DNA of 10,057 bases from Firmicutes bacterium CAG:631 (GCA_000433015.1 HF998007.1:1-10057); one strand, 5' to 3'; positions 1 through 7,195 are shown, counted from the first letter of the stretch. Numbers and translations: made by a program. Notes: generated by a model not told the origin, from the sequence alone.

Positions 1-674
1 GGTTTGAATTTATTTGCTTATTGTTTAATAATCCGATTATGTATGCCGATCCTAGTGGGCATTTTGTTATTACAGCAACTATGATATGAACTGCAATCGG
101 TATTGGGGCTGTAATTGGAGCAGGTATAGGGTTTGGATTTGCTTATATTCCTGATGTTATTGAAAATGTAAAAGCCGATGGATTTCAATGGAGTGATTTA
201 AATATTTTTGCAGACAATTGGCAACATTATATTAGAGCAACTTTAGGTGGAGCTGTTGCAGGTGCTGGTATTGGATTATGTTCGGTGCTTGGTGCTGGTT
301 TAGGGGTATCGTTATCTACAGGTACAGCTTTGAATATTGGAAGAAAAACTATTTCAGGAGGCATTGCTTTAGCAATGGGTGTAGGTGGAGCATTTGTAAC
401 TGGTGGATTAGGTTATGCAGTTAGAACTGGAATTAGTGATCAAGAAAAATTTGAATGGTCAGACATGTTTATTGAAGCAGGTGCTAATGCAATCAATGGT
501 ATGCTAACATTTGCAGGAGCAATGGTTGGTGGAATTATGGGAGTTAAAGTTCCAGGATCTAAATTTTCATTTAAAAACTTTGCGTTGTATCATCTTGATG
601 CAGCATACTTTGGAGTTTATCCAATAAAGATTATTCTTGCTTATATTAAGCAAAAACTTAAGGAGAGATATTAA
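1..674 (+). pseudogene. Rhs/YD-repeat polymorphic toxin, C-terminal end (5' cut by window, frame broken)
   Basis: This is the end of an Rhs-family protein, a large wall-associated or secreted shell whose variable C-terminal tip is usually a toxin. Frame 1 gives GLNLFAYC (bases 1-24). The reading then continues in frame 3 as FNNPIMYADPSGHF, which together match the usual Rhs core end. One T missing from the run at 24-26 explains the slip. A TGA at 87-89 interrupts the same frame, and the frame is then open to the TAA at 672-674. The tip is about 200 residues, rich in Gly and Ala, with hydrophobic glycine-zipper-like stretches (GAVIGAGIG, GGAVAGAGIG) and two similar SDxF segments (WSDLNIF, WSDMFIE). 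This suggests a membrane-inserting or pretoxin-type region, but I see no recognised catalytic motif. A GTG at 285 could start a 129-residue product, but no good ribosome site supports it. The Rhs identity is firm; the toxin activity is inferred from family position. Confidence 0.75.
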
Positions 675-1174
675 TGTATTATCTTGAACAAAAACAATTT
701 AAACCAGCAATGATTTTATTTGGAATACCATTTATTCCATGTATTATTGGATTAGTTATTGCTAATATATTGCTATTTAAAATTGAATTACTGGTTATGT
801 TATTGATAATTATTGGAGTTTATTTAATAATAGTTATTATTTTATGGAAACTTTCTAAAAGGAAAAATCATTATCTTTTACTTAAAGACCATGAGATAGA
901 ATTAGAATTTTATGATTCTATTAATGGTAAAGTTAAATTAGAAGTTCAATTTGATGAAATAGTTAGATTTGAATATTATAGAATAAATTCAATTAAAGGT
1001 TGGTTAATGTTGTTTTCGTATATTTTTCCTAAATGTGTATATTTAACATATAATGTAAATGGAGAAGAACAAATAAAGTTTATTGGATATTTAGATATTG
1101 AAGATATAAAAGAAATATCAAAAGATATAAAAGAAATATCAAAAAAAACAAATAGTGAATTGAAAATTTATTAA
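674..1174 (+). CDS. Two-helix membrane protein with C-terminal soluble domain, candidate Rhs-tip immunity protein
   Basis: Not recognised as a named family. The 166-residue product has two hydrophobic segments (about residues 12-35 and 38-58), a basic KLSKRKNH stretch, and then a beta-rich soluble domain of about 100 residues. The ATG at 674 overlaps the TAA of the Rhs tip by one base (TAATG), with AAGGAG at 659-664, so translation is coupled to the toxin. That position and the membrane anchoring are typical of cognate immunity proteins of polymorphic toxins. Immunity is therefore the best inference, though no direct motif proves it. The soluble part (strand-rich, with ELEFYDSINGKVKLEVQFDE) resembles bacterial PH-like domains only in general pattern. 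The C-terminus carries an exact 21-base tandem duplication encoding DIKEISK twice. The frame is intact, unlike its neighbours on either side. Confidence 0.8.
   Translation: MYYLEQKQFKPAMILFGIPFIPCIIGLVIANILLFKIELLVMLLIIIGVYLIIVIILWKLSKRKNHYLLLKDHEIELEFYDSINGKVKLEVQFDEIVRFEYYRINSIKGWLMLFSYIFPKCVYLTYNVNGEEQIKFIGYLDIEDIKEISKDIKEISKKTNSELKIY
1103..1144 (+). repeat. 21-base in-frame tandem duplication (DIKEISK x2)
   Basis: Two identical 21-base units (1103-1123 and 1124-1144) lie side by side near the 3' end of the membrane-protein gene and encode DIKEISK twice. Because the unit is a multiple of three, the frame is kept. It looks like a recent slippage duplication that extends a C-terminal helix. 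Confidence 0.9.
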
Positions 1175-1242
1175 TACAATTTAATTAACACAAACTTGCG
1201 GGAGTGGTCTTAATGAATTGATGGTTACACTCTTTTTCCAAT

Positions 1243-1271
1243 AAAAAAAGATACAAGCAAGTACCTGTATC
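1243..1271 (-). terminator. Hairpin plus T run after the minus-strand remnant
   Basis: GATACA (1250-1255) pairs with TGTATC (1266-1271). On the minus strand the stem is followed by a T run (plus-strand A run 1244-1249). It begins at the stop codon of the broken minus-strand gene. The stem is short, so strength is uncertain. Confidence 0.55.
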
Positions 1272-1442
1272 TAACATCCATATTTATTTCTAATTCTAGT
1301 TAATGAGTCCTTTATGTATTGTGAAGATATTTTATATTGGTCAAATAAAATATCAACTCCATTTTCATCATTGCAAACAAAATTTCAAATAGTTTTTACC
1401 AATTAATAATTCATCTTTTGAAAAAAATCTTTCTACGTTTGC
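1271..1442 (-). pseudogene. Degraded 3' end of an unidentified gene
   Basis: Read leftward, two adjoining frames give one plausible protein end of about 56 residues. The first part reads ANVERFFSKDELLIGKNYLK. After a one-base slip in a T run (near 1380) it continues as FVCNDENGVDILFDQYK and then ISSQYIKDSLTRIRNKYGC, with a TAG at 1271-1273. A terminator-like hairpin starts immediately after the stop, which supports this being a genuine old gene end. No start codon, ribosome site or family was recognised. It may be a leftover immunity gene, judging only by its place beside an Rhs tip. Confidence 0.5.
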
Positions 1443-1705
1443 TTAATTATACCTCTAACACAATAAAAGGAATTGTGTCTGTTTTATACACATTATCACG
1501 TTGATAATAGCGACATTAATAATGCAATTAATATATTAAACAATAAATGGGGTGGAAAAGTTGTTTATAAGAGTTGAATTTTTTGGATTTTATCGACTTA
1601 ATTCAAATTGAATAGACTCACCTTCTTGTTGTGACTTACTCAAGCATCAAGTAAAATATTATTTATAAATAATAAATTTATTACATTAAAAAAAGGAAAG
1701 ATTCT

Positions 1706-2172
1706 ATGAAAAAAAACATCCATTCATCAATTATATTGGTTTACAATGGTATGCTATATATTTGCATTAATATGTGGTGTGATGGGCAGTATTTTGATTT
1801 TAATTTATGCAAATGAATTTATTGATTCATTAGGTAAAATTTGGGGATTAATTTTTATTACTGGTATCACTTTTGCTTTAATATTTCTTGCTTTTTATTC
1901 ATTAAAAACCATCATAATTTTATTAAAAGATTTTTTAGATTTAAAAAATAAAATATGCTTCAATTATAGGTAAAGTCATTGCTTTTAAAAAAAATAGAGA
2001 TCCTGACTTTGGAATGCAAATTAATAATAATCCTGTTGTATTAATATTAGGTACGAAGGATAAGATTGAATTACTGATTAACGATAAAATTATGATTGGC
2101 GAAACATACAAATTTAATTATTTAAAGAACTGCAAAATTGCTGAAATTGTTGAAAAAATTCAAGATTTATGA
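1706..2172 (+). pseudogene. Two-helix membrane protein with C-terminal soluble domain, broken by two frameshifts
   Basis: The ATG at 1706 has a good ribosome site (AAAGGAAAG at 1693-1700). Restoring one A in the A8 run at 1709-1716 joins it to the long open frame: MKKKTSIHQLYWFT, then MVCYIFALICGVMG onward. Two hydrophobic segments follow (about 1746-1815 and 1830-1905). That frame closes at 1971-1973. A second slip in the A-rich run near 1943-1953 leads to another frame that continues ASIIGKVIAFKKNRDPDFG and ends at TGA 2170-2172 after about 70 codons. The repaired protein would be about 155 residues. Its plan, two membrane helices and then a soluble beta-rich domain, mirrors the gene at 674-1174. 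No family was recognised; a spare immunity gene is a reasonable guess. Sequencing error in homopolymers could also explain the breaks. Confidence 0.65.
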
Positions 2173-2179
2173 TGGACAA

Positions 2180-2206
2180 AAAAACAGGCCTATAATGCCT
2201 GTTTTT
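2180..2206. terminator. Bidirectional rho-independent terminator
   Basis: AAAAACAGGC (2180-2189) pairs with GCCTGTTTTT (2197-2206) around a 7-base loop. With an A run on the left and a T run on the right, it can stop transcription from both sides. It serves the rny-ymdB-spoVS unit leftward and the broken membrane-protein gene rightward, and it marks the border between accessory and core DNA. Confidence 0.9.
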
Positions 2207-2210
2207 ATCC

Positions 2211-2480
2211 TTATTTTTCTACTAATGTAATGATAAATTTGATTGCCGTTTTTACTTGGTTTTCAATTTCAACTTCTGCAAAAACAGGGACACAAACCAA
2301 ATCATCTCCACTTAAAACTAAAAATCCTCTTGCAATAGCAATGGCTTTGACCACTTGGTTAATGGATCCAGCACCAATGGCTTGAATCTCTACCTTTTTT
2401 TGCACTTTAATAATGTTTGCTATTGCACCAGCAACTGCATTTGGGTTTGACTTCGTCGATACTTTTAATAGTTCTATCAT
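2211..2480 (-). CDS. spoVS: Stage V sporulation protein S (SpoVS/Alba-like)
   Basis: SpoVS is a small protein with an Alba-like fold. In Bacillus it affects septation, coat assembly and cortex formation, and it is also found in species that do not sporulate. The 89-residue product is close to the 86-residue family length and keeps the signature KVSTKSNPNAVAGAIA near the start, then IQAIGAGSINQVVKAIAIARGF, and TAIKFI near the end. The start is decided by a strong GGAGGAAG site before the ATG at 2480. It is the last gene of the rny-ymdB-spoVS unit, 52 bases after ymdB, and a bidirectional terminator follows. The ymdB-spoVS pairing is the Bacillus arrangement. Presence of the gene does not by itself show that this organism makes spores. 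Confidence 0.95.
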   Translation of the reverse strand: MIELLKVSTKSNPNAVAGAIANIIKVQKKVEIQAIGAGSINQVVKAIAIARGFLVLSGDDLVCVPVFAEVEIENQVKTAIKFIITLVEK

Positions 2481-2532
2481 TTTTTTCTTCCTCCATCAAT
2501 TGTCTTTACAACATATGAAGGATGAAAGAAAA

Positions 2533-3342
2533 TTATTCTATATCTTGATTAATTCTTTGAATAAAAATTGCTTTTTTTGTTTCTAAATCAATTTCAGCAA
2601 ATAAACCATTAATCATCTTTTTTCCTTTGTTTGCAACGCCATAAGACGTTCCATTCCATGTGGCTTCTAATACTTGTTGATAATCAAAACCAATCATACT
2701 TTCTCGAATGCCACACATTCCCGCATCAGTAATATAAGCCATTCCAAGTGGCATAATGCGTTCATCTGCTGTTTGTACATGCGTATGTGTACCAAACATC
2801 AAAGACGCTTTCCCATCTAAATAATATCCCAATGAATTTTTTTCAGCAGTTAATTCTGCATGATAATCGACAATATAAATGGAATCACTATCTTGTTCAT
2901 ATAAATTTCTAAAATACCAAAAGGGAGATGAAGCCTTTAACTTCATATTATCTCTTCCTAATAGATTCAATACTCGAACCTTTTTCCCTTTGATTGTTGT
3001 TTCATAAACAAAATGCGTATTGAAACAAGAATCAATATTTTCTAAATTGGCTGGAATAATAAGTTGTGGGGCTTTTTTGATATATTGGTAAATTTCTTTA
3101 TTGCCAAACACGTGATTTCCCATGGTTAAAACATCACATCCTGCTTGAATCAAAGCTTGGTAGTGTTTATAATTTAAACCATTTCCATGGGTTGCATTTT
3201 CGGCATTAACCACGAATAAATCAACATCGTATTTTTTTTTTAATTGTTGAATGGATTGTAAAACTGCTTGTCGACCACAACGGCCAATGACATCTCCTAA
3301 TACTAACACTTTAAGTGTATTGCGATTATTTTGCAATTTCAC
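2533..3342 (-). CDS. ymdB: YmdB-family metallophosphoesterase (2',3'-cyclic nucleotide phosphodiesterase)
   Basis: YmdB is a cytoplasmic di-metal phosphodiesterase that hydrolyses 2',3'-cyclic nucleotides. In Bacillus it influences late adaptive behaviours such as biofilm formation and motility choice. All metal-binding motifs are present: D17 (LGDVIG), E48 and N49 (NAENATHG), N76 and H77 (MGNH), H161 (DYHAE), and H186 and H188 (GTHTH). The product is 269 residues, with about nine more at the N-terminus than B. subtilis. The GTG at 3342 gives a 17-base overlap with the rny stop region. The ribosome site there is weak (GAGAG within the rny end), so translation is probably coupled to rny. A GTG eleven codons further in is an alternative start that would still keep LGDVIG. 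Confidence 0.95.
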   Translation of the reverse strand: MKLQNNRNTLKVLVLGDVIGRCGRQAVLQSIQQLKKKYDVDLFVVNAENATHGNGLNYKHYQALIQAGCDVLTMGNHVFGNKEIYQYIKKAPQLIIPANLENIDSCFNTHFVYETTIKGKKVRVLNLLGRDNMKLKASSPFWYFRNLYEQDSDSIYIVDYHAELTAEKNSLGYYLDGKASLMFGTHTHVQTADERIMPLGMAYITDAGMCGIRESMIGFDYQQVLEATWNGTSYGVANKGKKMINGLFAEIDLETKKAIFIQRINQDIE

Positions 3343-4900
3343 TCACTCTCGTTTCTCGAACAACAGTCACTTTAATTTGTCCAGGATAAACTAATTCGTT
3401 TTCAATTTTTTCTTTGATTTGTCTTGCAATATGATAAGCTTGAACATCATCTACTTTTTCAGGAACGACCATTACTCGAATTTCACGTCCCGCTTGAATT
3501 GCATAAGCTTGACTTACTCCATCAAATTCTTTAGAAATCGCTTCTAATTTTTCAATTCTTTTAACATATGTATCTAAAGTTTCGCTTCTTGCACCCGGGC
3601 GAGCGGCACTTAACGTATCTGCTGCAATCACTAAATTGGAAATAATATGTGTTGCTGGTTTTTCACCATGATGGGCCTCAATCGCATTGATGACGACTTC
3701 ATTTTCTCCATATTTTTTAGCATATCTAGCTCCAAGTTCTACATGGCTTCCTTCCACTTCAAAATCAATTGCTTTGCCTAAATCATGGAGTAATCCTGCT
3801 CTTTTAGCTAATTGTTGATCAACACCAAGTTCTGCCGCCATAATTCCTGCTAAATGAGCGACTTCTATAGAATGAGCCAAGCCATTTTGCCCATAACTCG
3901 TTCTAAATTTTAATCGTCCAATCATTTCTACCAAATCTTTGTTCATTCGAGGTAAATTTAATTGAAATAAAGCATCTTCTCCTGCTTTTTTGGTAATTTC
4001 TTTGACTTCTTGTGTTGCTTTATTGACGAGTTCTTCAATTCTACCTGGTTGAATTCGTCCATCTTTAATCAAAGCTTCTAAAGAACGTTTTGCAATTTCT
4101 CTACGAATAGGATTAAAACAAGATACTGTAATGACTTCTGGCGTATCATCAATAATTAAATCAACACCTGTCAATTGTTCAATGGTTTTAATATTTCTTC
4201 CTTCACGACCAATGATTCGTCCCTTCATTTCATCGGAAGGTAAAGAAACAACTGAAATGGTTCTTTCTGAAGCCACTTCTTGACTAAAACGTTCTATAGA
4301 TAAAGCTAAAATATCTCTAGCTGTATCATCTGCTTTTTCTTTAGCAATTTCTTCTTGTTCTTTTAAATAAGCAGCGATTTCTCTTTGAGATTTTTCTTTC
4401 ACTCTTTCTAATAATTCATTTTTGGCTTGAGAGGAGGTCATCCCCGCAACTTTTTCTAATTCAGCAATAATTGAATTGATTTTTTCATCTAAATCTTCTT
4501 TTTGTTTTGCTAATTCCTGTGCTTTTTTGTCTAAGTGTTGGTTTGCTTCTTCTACTTTCTTTTCTTTTTCTTTAATGACTGATTCGCGAACATCTAAAGA
4601 CTGTTCATGTTGAAAAACGGCTTTTTCTAATTCAGTAATTTGATCTTTTTTCTCTTTAATTTCTTTATCTGCAATCGTTTTCAACTCTAAAGCCGCAGCA
4701 CGTCCTTCCAATTGTGCTGTTTTAATCATTTGATTTGCTTTAATTTCAGCATCTTTTAATGATAAATCTATTTTGCTTTTTGCATTTTTATATCCCATAA
4801 AAGGAATAAGCCTCATGCATAATGCACCGATAACAAAGCATATAATTCCAACTCCAAGATAAATAAGCCATGTAGGAATAGCCAAAATGATTCCTAACAT
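3326..4900 (-). CDS. rny: Ribonuclease Y, membrane-anchored endoribonuclease
   Basis: RNase Y starts mRNA decay in many Gram-positives and anchors the degradosome-like complex at the membrane. The 524-residue product matches the usual length. It has an N-terminal membrane helix (about residues 8-30), a long charged coiled coil (about 35-190), a KH RNA-binding domain with [10 protein letters not shown] (227-236), and an HD domain with H343 (AHSIEVAH) and the catalytic pair H372-D373 ([10 protein letters not shown]). The ATG at 4900 follows a strong AGGAGGA (4907-4913), and a TATAAT sits about 24 bases upstream, so this is probably the head of the rny-ymdB-spoVS unit. No part is missing or broken. 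Confidence 0.98.
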   Translation of the reverse strand: MLGIILAIPTWLIYLGVGIICFVIGALCMRLIPFMGYKNAKSKIDLSLKDAEIKANQMIKTAQLEGRAAALELKTIADKEIKEKKDQITELEKAVFQHEQSLDVRESVIKEKEKKVEEANQHLDKKAQELAKQKEDLDEKINSIIAELEKVAGMTSSQAKNELLERVKEKSQREIAAYLKEQEEIAKEKADDTARDILALSIERFSQEVASERTISVVSLPSDEMKGRIIGREGRNIKTIEQLTGVDLIIDDTPEVITVSCFNPIRREIAKRSLEALIKDGRIQPGRIEELVNKATQEVKEITKKAGEDALFQLNLPRMNKDLVEMIGRLKFRTSYGQNGLAHSIEVAHLAGIMAAELGVDQQLAKRAGLLHDLGKAIDFEVEGSHVELGARYAKKYGENEVVINAIEAHHGEKPATHIISNLVIAADTLSAARPGARSETLDTYVKRIEKLEAISKEFDGVSQAYAIQAGREIRVMVVPEKVDDVQAYHIARQIKEKIENELVYPGQIKVTVVRETRVSEIAK

Positions 4901-4923
4901 CTTATTTCCTCCTGTTTATATTA

Positions 4924-4929
4924 ATTATA
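4924..4929 (-). promoter_or_regulatory. Likely -10 element of the rny promoter
   Basis: TATAAT reads on the minus strand here, 24 bases before the rny ATG and with the AGGAGGA ribosome site between. No good TTGACA-like -35 is seen at the normal spacing, so the call rests on the -10 and its position. GTAC occurs twice just upstream (4931-4934 and 4939-4942 on the plus strand). I do not recognise an operator. Confidence 0.45.
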
Positions 4930-5203
4930 GTACGACTGTACCATATTTATTTTATATTAATTAAGTAAAAATAGCAAATAAAATAAAATGAAAAAAAGGA
5001 TTTCATTTTGTTTAAATCAATCTTTTTATTATTTATCTTCATGTTTATGGTTTAAATTGAACGTTTAAAAACATAAAAATGGCATTTATACATAAAAACT
5101 GCCTCATTTTTTAGTCATTTTAATATTTAAACTCGCTCATTTTTTAGAAAAAAATTTTGTTTTTTTCTTTAATCATGATAGGCCACAAATGGATTTCCGT
5201 TAA
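4930..5203. other. AT-rich intergenic stretch upstream of rny, no gene seen
   Basis: Very AT-rich with no open frame that looks like protein. It contains a perfect 9-base inverted repeat (4985-4993 with 5001-5009), a direct repeat of CTCATTTTTTAG (5103-5114 and 5136-5147), and a direct repeat of ACATAAAAA (5071-5079 and 5090-5098). These may be eroded remains of the upstream part of the ATPase remnant that follows. No terminator or riboswitch could be supported. Confidence 0.5.
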
Positions 5204-5548
5204 AATAAAAATCTTGATGTCTATAAAGGAGGTCTTTTTGAAAGCGTTATTGGTGAAGAACTAGTTAAATCTGGTTATGAACTTCATTATTACAAAAAAG
5301 AAAATTCAACACTACAAGAAGAATTTTTTGTCCGTTACAAAAACTATCTTGTTCCTATTGAAGTCAAAGCGAAAAATAACCATTCAAAATCGCTTTCAAC
5401 ACTCATCAAAAGTCCCAATTATAAAGAAATTGGTTTTGGTATTAAAATTATAAATGGCAATATTGGTTATAACGCAAACATTTGTACTTTTCCACATTTT
5501 TGCGCATTTCTTATCAAAGAATTTCTTTCAAAATTTCAATTCAATTAA
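5204..5548 (+). pseudogene. C-terminal remnant of a DUF4143-type AAA ATPase
   Basis: An open frame of 114 codons with no usable start. It begins right after an in-frame TAA at 5201 and ends at TAA 5546-5548. The reading NLDVYKGGLFESVIGEELVK, then GYELHYYKKENST, VPIEVKAKNNHSKSLSTLIK and TFPHFCAFLIKEFL, matches the end of the large family of ATP-binding proteins with a DUF4143 domain. In that family this part is a nuclease-like fold carrying the EVKA motif. The N-terminal ATPase half with its P-loop is absent. The AAAGGAGG at 5223-5230 looks like a ribosome site but encodes YKGG of the protein. The family has no settled physiological role and often appears as accessory genes. This copy is dead, although a terminator still follows it. 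It lies opposite in orientation to recA and rny. Confidence 0.8.
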
Positions 5549-5567
5549 AAATCAAAGTTTCATTTTT

Positions 5568-5598
5568 AACGGCTATTTTTAAAACAGATAGCCGTTTT
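5568..5598 (+). terminator. Rho-independent terminator of the ATPase remnant
   Basis: AACGGCTAT (5568-5576) pairs with ATAGCCGTT (5588-5596) around an 11-base loop. TTTT and later further T-rich sequence follow on the plus strand. It sits 20 bases after the stop of the plus-strand remnant. Confidence 0.8.
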
Positions 5599-5616
5599 CT
5601 ATACTTTTTTATAGCA

Positions 5617-5648
5617 AAATCGGAACTTCATCACTGAAATTCCGATTT
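5617..5648 (-). terminator. Hairpin terminator after recA
   Basis: AAATCGGAA (5617-5625) pairs with TTCCGATTT (5640-5648) around a 14-base loop. On the minus strand the stem ends in TTTT and lies 17 bases past the recA stop. The T run is short, but the A/T tails on both arms allow function in either direction. Confidence 0.7.
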
Positions 5649-5665
5649 AAAAACATCAATTTTTA

Positions 5666-6688
5666 TTATTTTTTTTCTTTTGTTGGAATATCTTTTCCAT
5701 TACGAATGGCTTCTACAACTGCATTTTTGATTTCATCATATTCTTTAGGATTATTTTTTAAAAATTCTTTTACTTTTTCTTTTCCTTGACCAATTTTTTC
5801 GCCTTGGTATTCAAACCATGAACCTGATTTGTTAATAATATCTAATTTTACAGCTAAATCTAGTAATTCAGCATCTTTATTAAGACCTTTTCCATATAAA
5901 ATTTCAACTGTGGCTGTTTTAAAAGGAGGAGCCACTTTATTTTTTACGACCTTTAAATTCACTTCGTTTCCTAAAATGGTATCTCCTTCTTTAAGCATCG
6001 TTCCACGACGAACTTCTAAACGAACGGAAGCATAAAATTTTAAAGCTCTTCCACCGGGTGTAGTTTCAGGATTACCAAATAAAACACCCACTTTTTCTCT
6101 TAATTGATTGATAAAAATGATGCTACATTTACTTTTATTTAAAGCGCCTGTTAATTTTCTTAAGGCTTTGGACATCAATCGAGCTTGAAGTCCAATATTG
6201 GATTCACTCATTTCACCATTTAATTCAGCTGAAGGAACTAAAGCCGCAACAGAGTCCACAACAATTAAATCAATGGCATCACTTTTAGCTAGCAATTCAG
6301 CAATCTCTAAAGCTTGTTCCCCTGAATCTGGTTGTGATAAAATGAGTTCATCAATATTGACCCCTAAATTTTGCGCATACAAAGGATCAATGGCATGTTC
6401 TGCATCAATAAAAGCGGCCTTTCCTCCTTGTTTTTGTACTTCGGCAATGGCATGTAAAGCAAAAGTAGTTTTTCCACTAGATTCTGGACCATAAATTTCA
6501 ATAACTCTTCCTTTAGGATAACCACCCACACCTAAAATATAGTCTAAAGCAATTGATCCTGATGGAATAACATCGACATTTACATTAGCTCGATCTCCAA
6601 GCTTCATAATTGCGCCTTCGCCATAAGTTTTAATAATTTGTTTAATCGTATCTTCTAAATTCATTTTTGCTTCTTTTTTTTCTGCCAT
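5666..6688 (-). CDS. recA: Recombinase RecA
   Basis: RecA forms filaments on single-stranded DNA, carries out strand exchange in recombinational repair, and triggers LexA self-cleavage where LexA exists. The 340-residue product is full length. Walker A is GPESSGKT (67-74), the catalytic Glu is E97 (DAEHA), Walker B is LIVVD (141-145), and the DNA-binding loop region [20 protein letters not shown] spans 194-213. The C-terminal [18 protein letters not shown] block is also present. The ATG at 6688 is preceded by GGGGAG. It follows cinA by 56 bases in the usual pgsA-cinA-recA order, and a TATAAT in the gap (6715-6720) could give it its own transcript. I found no GAAC-N4-GTTC type SOS box upstream, which is unusual for a Gram-positive recA. 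Confidence 0.99.
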   Translation of the reverse strand: MAEKKEAKMNLEDTIKQIIKTYGEGAIMKLGDRANVNVDVIPSGSIALDYILGVGGYPKGRVIEIYGPESSGKTTFALHAIAEVQKQGGKAAFIDAEHAIDPLYAQNLGVNIDELILSQPDSGEQALEIAELLAKSDAIDLIVVDSVAALVPSAELNGEMSESNIGLQARLMSKALRKLTGALNKSKCSIIFINQLREKVGVLFGNPETTPGGRALKFYASVRLEVRRGTMLKEGDTILGNEVNLKVVKNKVAPPFKTATVEILYGKGLNKDAELLDLAVKLDIINKSGSWFEYQGEKIGQGKEKVKEFLKNNPKEYDEIKNAVVEAIRNGKDIPTKEKK

Positions 6689-6714
6689 TGCGATTTCTCC
6701 CCTTATCCTACATT

Positions 6715-6720
6715 ATTATA
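6715..6720 (-). promoter_or_regulatory. Possible -10 element upstream of recA
   Basis: TATAAT reads on the minus strand 27 bases before the recA ATG, in the 56-base gap after cinA. No convincing -35 is seen, and the surrounding run is close to palindromic, so chance is possible in AT-rich DNA. Confidence 0.35.
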
Positions 6721-6744
6721 ATATTGTTCTTTTTTTATAAATCT

Positions 6745-7194
6745 TTATAGTAAATCAAGAATTCTTTTTTTTGCATCAAGAAGACATTGATTTCTTATTT
6801 CATTGCGGTTACCTTGATATTGATTTTTGAAATGATAGGCTTTATTTTTGATTAAAAGACAAGAATAAACCAAACCAACTGGTTTATTTTCATCGGCAAG
6901 TGGCCCAGCATTTCCAGTAAAGGAAATTGCAATGTCTGAACCAAAATCATTTTGTGCCGTTAAAGCCATTAAACAAGCCATTTCATCACTAATCGCACCA
7001 TGTTTTTTTAACACTTCTTCTCCTTTAAGAATTTTTGCTTTGGCTTGATTTTGATACGTTACATAGCCTCCAACAAAAACTTCTGAAGCGCCACTAACAG
7101 AAACTAAACTAGCGGCAAATAATCCACCCGTTAAGCTTTCACATGAAGCGATAGTTAATTTTTTTTCTTTTAATTTTAAAATCAATTCTTCCAT
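6745..7194 (-). CDS. cinA: CinA C-terminal domain protein, nicotinamide-nucleotide amidohydrolase (PncC-type)
   Basis: This family removes the amide from nicotinamide mononucleotide to give nicotinate mononucleotide, recycling NAD made useless by ligase or damage. In competent bacteria CinA is also linked to RecA. The 149-residue product is the C-terminal domain only; Bacillus CinA is about 416 residues with an added N-terminal MoaB/MocoBD-like domain. Visible motifs are CESLTGG (18-24, with the likely catalytic Ser20), GGYVTYQNQAK (42-52), SFTGNAGP (91-98; relatives usually have GIAGP) and KPVGLVY (104-110). The ATG starts one base after the pgsA stop with little ribosome site of its own, so translation is probably coupled. 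Full-length CinA is not hidden in another frame upstream, because pgsA occupies that space. Confidence 0.93.
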   Translation of the reverse strand: MEELILKLKEKKLTIASCESLTGGLFAASLVSVSGASEVFVGGYVTYQNQAKAKILKGEEVLKKHGAISDEMACLMALTAQNDFGSDIAISFTGNAGPLADENKPVGLVYSCLLIKNKAYHFKNQYQGNRNEIRNQCLLDAKKRILDLL

Positions 7195-7195
7195 A

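Larger units (their letters stand above)
1175..1705. other. Gene-poor stretch with coding debris on both strands
   Basis: No intact gene is visible in these 531 bases. Several short stretches read like protein but are closed by stops or frame slips. On the minus strand, 1271-1442 carries a broken gene end (listed separately), and just upstream 1447-1512 reads CRYYQRDNVYK followed by TDTIPFIVLEV. On the plus strand, 1473-1577 is open for 34 codons (with HYHVDNSDINNAINIL and NNKWGGKVVYKS), and 1573-1620 reads VEFFGFYRLNSN before a TGA. These overlap one another, so not all can be real. I read the stretch as remains of old toxin/immunity cassettes. No promoter, tRNA or mobile-element end was recognised. 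Confidence 0.5.

Noticed and set aside
1213..1291. ATG followed by a frame that is open only if TGA is read as Trp
   Set aside because: It has no ribosome site at good spacing and runs through the minus-strand terminator hairpin; chance is the simpler explanation.
4931..4942. Paired GTAC near the rny -10, possible operator
   Set aside because: GTAC is itself palindromic and the spacer is not symmetric; no known operator matches.
4985..5009. 9-base inverted repeat upstream of rny
   Set aside because: The arms are almost all A/T with one G-C pair and no gene ends nearby, so a terminator or regulator site is not supported.
5223..5230. AAAGGAGG resembling a strong ribosome site
   Set aside because: It is in-frame code for YKGG of the DUF4143 remnant, and the TTG after it opens a different frame without a sensible product.
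5829..6035. Open frame on the plus strand inside recA
   Set aside because: It lies wholly antisense to the conserved recA code, has no ribosome site and shows no family resemblance.
6198..6494. 98-codon open frame on the plus strand inside recA
   Set aside because: It is the mirror of conserved RecA motifs including Walker A and B; its Ser/Ala-rich composition is typical of an antisense shadow.
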